From the NCBI RefSeq assembly GCF_029223545.1, contig NZ_CP097870.1, positions 1,178,001 to 1,242,000 of the forward strand: a DNA stretch of 64,000 nucleotides. The letters are read 5' to 3'. The position numbers were made by a program, and so were the translations under genes. How positions within the stretch are numbered: the first letter of the stretch is position 1; the number at the start of each line of letters is the position of its first letter. Below the pieces are notes generated by a model. It searched no databases, was not told the DNA's origin, and saw nothing but the letters and a program-made list of their open reading frames with translations. Below, piece after piece: positions 59,783-64,000 of the stretch. Origin of the DNA: Thauera sp. GDN1. GTDB taxonomy: Bacteria > Pseudomonadota > Gammaproteobacteria > Burkholderiales > Rhodocyclaceae.

Positions 59783-61171
59783 GTGAGCGCCGAAAACAGC
59801 AGTTCCAGTCCCGAGACTTCCCCCACTTCTGCCCATTCCCCGGCCGTTCCGCGCGTCGATGACGCCACGGCGCAATTCGTCGCCTGGGTGCGCGGTGCGG
59901 CACCCTACATCCACGCCTTCCGCGGCCGCACCTTCGTCGTCGGCTTCGGCGGCGAGGTGGCGGCCGGCGAGCGTGCGCAGAGCCTCGCCTACGACTGCAA
60001 CCTGCTCGCCGCGCTCGGCATCCGCCTCGTGCTGGTGCATGGGGCGCGTCCGCAGATCGACGCCGAACTCGCGCGCCGTGGACTCGAGCCGCGCTTCCAC
60101 CACGGCCTGCGCGTCACCGACGCCGATGCGCTCGAATGCGTCAAGTCGGCGATGGCGGTGACCCGCTTCGAGGTCGAGGCGCTGCTGTCGCAGGGCCTGC
60201 CCAACACGCCGATGGCGGGCAGCTACATCCGCGTCACCGGCGGCAACTTCATCACCGCGCGTCCGTTCGGTGTGGTCGACGGCGTCGATTACCAATACAC
60301 CGGCGCGGTGCGCAAGATCATCGCCGAGGAGATCAATGCCGATCTCGACCAGCAGAACGTGGTGCTGATCACCCCGCTCGGCGTGTCGCCCGCTGGCGAG
60401 ATCTTCAACCTCGCGATGGAGGAGGTGGCCGAGGCGGTGGCGGTGGCGCTCAAGGCCGAGAAGCTGATCTACCTGTGCGACGCCCCCGGCCTGCTCGGCG
60501 GCGACGGACAGCTCGTCGAATCGGTGACCGCCGACGAGGCGCAGAGCAAGCTCGACACCGGCGAGGGGCTCACCGAGGACCTCGATCTCTTCCTGCCGTG
60601 CGCGATCCGGGCCGTGCGCAAGGGCGTGGCGCGCTGCCACCTGATCGACCGCGACCTCGACGGCGGCCTGCTGCTCGAGTTCTTCACCCACGCCGGGGTC
60701 GGCACCGTGGTGTCGCGCGATCCGCTGTTCCGCCTGCGCGAGGCCACGATCGACGACGTCGCCGCCCTGGTGGCGCTGATCTCGCCGATGGAGGCCGACG
60801 GCACCCTGGTGCGGCGCGGGCGCGAACTGCTCGAGCAGGAGATCGAGCGCTTCACCGTGGTCGAGCACGATGGCGTGCTGGTGGGCTGTGCGGCGCTGTA
60901 TCCGTTCAGCGAGGACAACGCCGCCGAGCTCGCCTGCCTTGCGGTGACGCCCGAGTATCGCCGCGCCGGCCTCGGCGACCAGCTGCTCAAGCGCATCGAG
61001 CGTCGTGCGCGCGTGCAGCGCCTGGAGCGCCTGTTCGTGCTCACCACCCGCACCGCACACTGGTTCCGCGAGCGAGGCTTCAGCGAGATCGGTCCCGAGG
61101 CGCTGCCGCGGCAGAAGCGCGAGCTGTACAACTTCCAGCGCCGCTCGAAGGTCTTCGTCAAGACGCTGTGA
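59783..61171 (+). CDS. argA: N-acetylglutamate synthase ArgA (amino-acid kinase plus GNAT)
   Basis: Acetylates glutamate, the first step of arginine synthesis. The 462-residue product has an amino-acid-kinase fold (residues ~30-310; VVGFGGEVAAGE, LVLVHGARPQID, GSYIRVTGGNFITARP) and a C-terminal GNAT domain (LAVTPEYRRAGLGDQLLKRIE), the classical ArgA layout. The kinase-fold part is a regulatory domain in this family. GTG 59783 and GTG 59756 are both possible starts; the first residues are low-complexity Ser/Pro. Confidence 0.93.
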   Translation: MSAENSSSSPETSPTSAHSPAVPRVDDATAQFVAWVRGAAPYIHAFRGRTFVVGFGGEVAAGERAQSLAYDCNLLAALGIRLVLVHGARPQIDAELARRGLEPRFHHGLRVTDADALECVKSAMAVTRFEVEALLSQGLPNTPMAGSYIRVTGGNFITARPFGVVDGVDYQYTGAVRKIIAEEINADLDQQNVVLITPLGVSPAGEIFNLAMEEVAEAVAVALKAEKLIYLCDAPGLLGGDGQLVESVTADEAQSKLDTGEGLTEDLDLFLPCAIRAVRKGVARCHLIDRDLDGGLLLEFFTHAGVGTVVSRDPLFRLREATIDDVAALVALISPMEADGTLVRRGRELLEQEIERFTVVEHDGVLVGCAALYPFSEDNAAELACLAVTPEYRRAGLGDQLLKRIERRARVQRLERLFVLTTRTAHWFRERGFSEIGPEALPRQKRELYNFQRRSKVFVKTL

Positions 61172-61217
61172 ACCGGCGGTGCGCGCCGGTCGCGGCGAGC
61201 GCGGCCGGCGAATCGGC

Positions 61218-61223
61218 TAGAAT
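61218..61223 (+). promoter_or_regulatory. -10 element for yggX
   Basis: TAGAAT in GGCTAGAATGCCG, 46 nt before the yggX ATG and 47 nt after the argA stop. Confidence 0.4.
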
Positions 61224-61268
61224 GCCGGCTTCGAGTTCCGATGAACCTGACAGCAGAGAGGATTGAAA

Positions 61269-61541
61269 ATGGCTCGCATGGTGAACTGCGTGAAACTGGG
61301 TCGCGAGGCCGAAGGCCTGGACCTGCCGCCGGTGCCCGGCGCGCTCGGCAAGCGCATCTTCGACAACGTGTCCAAGGAAGCCTGGCAGCAGTGGGTCAAG
61401 TACCAGACCATGCTGATCAACGAGAACCGCCTGAACCTGATGGATGCCCGTGCGCGCAAGTACCTGGCCGAGCAGATGGAGAAGCACTTCTTCGAAGGCG
61501 GCGCCGACCAGGTCGCCGGTTACGTTCCGCCGCAGCAGTGA
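61269..61541 (+). CDS. yggX: Fe(2+)-trafficking protein YggX
   Basis: This small 90-residue protein ([50 protein letters not shown]) protects Fe-S clusters and takes part in iron handling and oxidative-stress resistance. Start ATG 61269 is preceded by GAGAGGA. A strong terminator follows. Confidence 0.95.
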   Translation: MARMVNCVKLGREAEGLDLPPVPGALGKRIFDNVSKEAWQQWVKYQTMLINENRLNLMDARARKYLAEQMEKHFFEGGADQVAGYVPPQQ

Positions 61542-61572
61542 TCCGTGCGCCGGCTCCGGCGCGGCGGCAACG

Positions 61573-61603
61573 AAAAAGGGGATGCGCACTGCATCCCCTT
61601 TTT
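61573..61603. terminator. Bidirectional terminator between yggX and phoU
   Basis: A 13-bp perfect stem (AAAAAGGGGATGC / GCATCCCCTTTTT) with a 5-nt loop and A/T flanks works in both directions between converging genes. Confidence 0.92.
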
Positions 61604-61628
61604 CGTGGACGGGCGGGCCGTCGCCCGT

Positions 61629-62333
61629 TCAGCGCTTGTCGGCGCGCGCGGCCTGCGACTTCTCGAAGCGTACGTCCTGGCCGTGGGCCACATAGACGAC
61701 GTGTTCGGCGATGTTCATCGCGTGGTCGCCGATGCGCTCGATCGACTTGGCGATGAACAGCATCTCCAGGCTGTTCGAGATCGTGCGAGGATCTTCCATC
61801 ATGTAGGTGATGAGCTGGCGCATCGTGCCCTTGAAGCCGCTGTCGACTTCGGCGTCCTTGCGCCGCATCTCCTCGATGTTGTCGGCATTGACGCGGGCGA
61901 AGGCGTCGAGCGCGGTGCGCAGCATCTCGATCGCGGTCTCGGTCGCCTGCGACAGGCCCACGCGCGGAACGAACTTGATCTCGGCCTGATGCAGGCGGCG
62001 GGCCGCCTTGGCGATCTTCTTCGCCTCGTCGCCGATGCGCTCGAGGTCGGATGCGGCCTTGATGGTGGCGAGCACCAGGCGCAGGTCGCCGGCGGCGGGC
62101 TGCTGGCGGGCGATGATGTGGGTGCACGCGTCGTCGAGCTTGATCTGGGCGAGGTTGACCTCCTTGTCGCCCTGGATGACCGTCTCGAGCAGCGCGATGT
62201 CGCCGTTGCGCAGCCCCTCCAGCGCCTTCGTCACCTGCGCTTCCACCAGACCGCCCATCTGCAGCACGCCGCGGCGGATTTCTTCCAGTTCGGTGTCGAA
62301 CTTCCTGAGAGTGTGTTCGGTCATCTTTGCCAT
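61629..62333 (-). CDS. phoU: Phosphate signalling protein PhoU
   Basis: Negative regulator of the PhoR-PhoB and Pst phosphate system. The 234-residue product contains two PhoU three-helix repeats, each with an acidic metal motif (DLERIGDEAKKIA and SIERIGDHAMNIAE). It is not next to pst genes in the window. ATG 62333 (MAKMTEHT) is chosen; MTEHT at 62324 is possible. The 78-nt gap upstream holds GTTGC-GT-GCAAC but no clear Pho box. Confidence 0.94.
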   Translation of the reverse strand: MAKMTEHTLRKFDTELEEIRRGVLQMGGLVEAQVTKALEGLRNGDIALLETVIQGDKEVNLAQIKLDDACTHIIARQQPAAGDLRLVLATIKAASDLERIGDEAKKIAKAARRLHQAEIKFVPRVGLSQATETAIEMLRTALDAFARVNADNIEEMRRKDAEVDSGFKGTMRQLITYMMEDPRTISNSLEMLFIAKSIERIGDHAMNIAEHVVYVAHGQDVRFEKSQAARADKR

Positions 62334-62411
62334 GATCTGTTCGGAGGAAGCGTGCACGCTAGCAGCTCATTGTTAAGCTTTTGTTGCGTGCAACGCGGCT
62401 GAAATCCGCGC

Positions 62412-63074
62412 TCAGCGCGCCTGCAGCCGCTCCACGCCACCGGCACCGGCCAGCAGCAGCACGTCGGCGCCGCGCTCGGCGAACAGGCCATTGGTGACCA
62501 CGCCCACGATCTGGTTGATGCGGGTCTCGGTTGCCACCGGATCGGTGATCCGCAGCCCATGGACGTCGACGATGAGGTTGCCGTTGTCGGTCACGAAGCC
62601 CTCGCGCAGCTTCGGTTCGCCGCCCAGCTTGCGCAGTTCGCGGGTCACATGGCTGCACGCCATCGGGATCACCTCGATCGGCAGCGGGAAGCGGCCGAGC
62701 ACGTCCACCCGCTTGCTGGTGTCGCAGATGCAGATGAAGCGCTCCGACACCGCAGCGACGATCTTCTCGCGCGTCAGCGCGCCGCCGCCGCCCTTGATCA
62801 TCGCGAAGCCGCCGTCGATCTCGTCGGCACCGTCGACATAGACGGGCAGGGACTCGATGCCGTTGAGGTCGAAGACCTCGATGCCATGTGCCGCGAGCCG
62901 TTGCGAGCTGGCCTCGGAGCTGGACACCGCGCCGCGGATGCGGTCGCGCATGCCGGCGAGCGCATCGATGAAGTGGTTGACCGTCGAGCCGGTGCCGACG
63001 CCGACGATGCTGCCATCGATGATGTAGTCGAGCGCCGCGTGGGCGGCGGCCTTCTTGAGTTCGTCCTGGGTCAT
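62412..63074 (-). CDS. rpiA: Ribose-5-phosphate isomerase A
   Basis: Interconverts ribose-5-phosphate and ribulose-5-phosphate, needed by the Calvin cycle and the pentose phosphate pathway. The 220-residue product has [36 protein letters not shown] and the catalytic Asp/Glu/Lys in these motifs. It supplies the substrate of the two phosphoribulokinases but is unlinked to their operons. Confidence 0.96.
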   Translation of the reverse strand: MTQDELKKAAAHAALDYIIDGSIVGVGTGSTVNHFIDALAGMRDRIRGAVSSSEASSQRLAAHGIEVFDLNGIESLPVYVDGADEIDGGFAMIKGGGGALTREKIVAAVSERFICICDTSKRVDVLGRFPLPIEVIPMACSHVTRELRKLGGEPKLREGFVTDNGNLIVDVHGLRITDPVATETRINQIVGVVTNGLFAERGADVLLLAGAGGVERLQAR

Positions 63075-63100
63075 GGGAATGCCGTTCCGGGTGGCGGCGC

Positions 63101-64000
63101 TCAGACGAGGCCGTGGAAGGGTTGAACGTGGACCGTGTCGCCGATCTGCACCGCCGTGCAGTCCTCGGGCAGCACGACGAAGCAGTCGGCTTCGGACATC
63201 GAGCGCAGCACGCCCGAGCCCTGGGCGCCGGCGAGGGCGACCGAGAGGCCGTCGGCGTCGCGCTGCAGGCGGCCGCGCAGGTACTCTACGCGACCGGGCT
63301 GCTTGCGCAGCGCGAACCCGGCACGTGCCGGGAAGCGCTCGACGGGCGGCAGCGGGCTCACCCCCATCAGCTTCAGCAGCGCATCCTGGACGAACTGGTA
63401 GAAGGTCACCATCACCGCCACCGGGTTGCCGGGCAGGCCGAACAGCACCGCGTCGCCGATGCGTCCGAAGGCCATCGGCCGGCCGGGCTTGATGGCGAGC
63501 TTCCAGAACGCGACCTCGCCCAGGCGGGCCATCATCTCGCGGATGAAGTCGGCCTCGCCGACCGACACGCCGCCGCTGGTGATGACCACGTCGGCGGCCT
63601 GCGATGCGTCGCGGAAGGCGGCTTCGAGCGCCTCGGGGCGGTCGGGCACCACGCCCATGTCGAGCAGCTCGCAGCCCAGGCGCGACAGCGCGCCGAAGAG
63701 GGTGTAGCGGTTGCTGTCATAGACCTCGCCCGGCCCGAGCGGACGGCCGATCGAGGCGATCTCGTCGCCGGTGGACAGGATGGCGACGCGCAGGCGGCGG
63801 CGTACCGCAACCTCGGCGATGCCGAGCGAGGCGATCAGCCCGAGCTCGGCCGGGCCGCAGCGGCATCCGGCCGCCAGCGCCACGCCGCCCTCGGCGAGAT
63901 CCTCGCCGGCATGGCGCAGGTTCTGGCCCTTCTTCTGCCCGGCGGGAACGAACACGCGGTCGTGTTCGCGGCGGGCGATCTCCTGCACCACGATGGTGTC
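63101..64000 (-). CDS. moeA: Molybdopterin molybdenumtransferase MoeA (5' part outside window)
   Basis: Inserts molybdate into adenylated molybdopterin. The visible 299 residues cover domains [54 protein letters not shown] and [17 protein letters not shown]. The frame remains open to the window edge, so the N-terminal part is missing. It lies 26 nt upstream of rpiA on the same strand. Confidence 0.95.
   Translation of the reverse strand, partial: DTIVVQEIARREHDRVFVPAGQKKGQNLRHAGEDLAEGGVALAAGCRCGPAELGLIASLGIAEVAVRRRLRVAILSTGDEIASIGRPLGPGEVYDSNRYTLFGALSRLGCELLDMGVVPDRPEALEAAFRDASQAADVVITSGGVSVGEADFIREMMARLGEVAFWKLAIKPGRPMAFGRIGDAVLFGLPGNPVAVMVTFYQFVQDALLKLMGVSPLPPVERFPARAGFALRKQPGRVEYLRGRLQRDADGLSVALAGAQGSGVLRSMSEADCFVVLPEDCTAVQIGDTVHVQPFHGLV

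Noticed and set aside
62334..62411. Pho box upstream of phoU
   Set aside because: The A+T-rich stretch does not contain two CTGTCAT-like repeats at the right spacing.

Overview
The window looks like chromosomal DNA of a betaproteobacterium of the Rhodocyclales (Thauera/Azoarcus/Aromatoleum type). The evidence is the very high G+C content, the amgK-lptD-surA-pdxA-rsmA order, a red-type (form IC-like) RuBisCO operon with cbbX, and a complete aerobic phenylacetyl-CoA (paa) operon beside a Liv-type ABC transporter. The genus is an inference from gene content. No phage, insertion sequence, CRISPR array, tRNA or rRNA was seen.

Layout. 1-6.6 kb: an outer-membrane and housekeeping block (amgK partial on minus; lptD, surA, pdxA, rsmA on plus). 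6.6-15.1 kb: mostly minus-strand genes (small DUF2892 membrane protein, Crp/Fnr regulator, xthA, prlC, DUF2189 protein, purC, def, a 5'-truncated intradiol dioxygenase remnant, DUF3422 protein). 15.3-25.2 kb: Calvin operon on minus, transcribed cbbL-S-X-F-P-T-K-A, with divergent cbbR at 25.3 kb. 26.3-34.6 kb: a second minus-strand carbon module, prk-tkt-gap-pgk-pyk-fba, duplicating four of the same enzymes. 34.7-36.3 kb: inositol monophosphatase family gene and divergent rsmE. 36.4-39.0 kb: a large Pat/PatZ-like protein (acyl-CoA synthetase-like plus GNAT). 39.2-50.9 kb: the paa operon on minus (paaN, G, H, I, K, J, an enoyl-CoA hydratase, A, B, C, D, E). 51.4-54.0 kb: paaX, paaY and an IclR regulator. 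54.1-59.7 kb: plus-strand ABC transporter (binding protein, LivH, fused LivM-LivG, LivF) and a hemerythrin-like protein. 59.8-64 kb: argA, yggX, then phoU, rpiA and moeA (partial) on minus.

How it fits together. The two carbon modules provide most of the Calvin-Benson-Bassham cycle, and the second carries pyruvate kinase, giving a route from fixed 3-phosphoglycerate to pyruvate. rpiA lies at 62-63 kb; triose-phosphate isomerase and ribulose-phosphate epimerase are not in the window. The 50-59 kb region pairs aromatic uptake with phenylacetate activation (PaaK), ring epoxidation (PaaABCDE) and beta-oxidation-like steps.

Most notable non-coding signals. (1) A set of three adjacent stem-loops lies inside the Calvin operon between prk and tkt. 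Two of them share a 52-nt core (47/52 identical) flanked by unrelated but self-complementary arms. (2) A dyad GATAC-N26/28-GTATC occurs upstream of four transcription units (Pat-like gene, paa operon, paaX, transporter), suggesting one phenylacetate regulon. (3) A perfect TGTAACC-GA-GGTTACA palindrome lies beside the Crp/Fnr gene. (4) A TAGAAC-AA-GTTCTA palindrome lies near the predicted transcription start of the transporter. (5) REP-like perfect hairpins lie in both carbon operons.

Stretches over 300 bases without a gene are 11426-11730 (terminator only), 19757-20163 (stem-loop cassette) and 50898-51388 (paa/paaX control region); each is described in the features.
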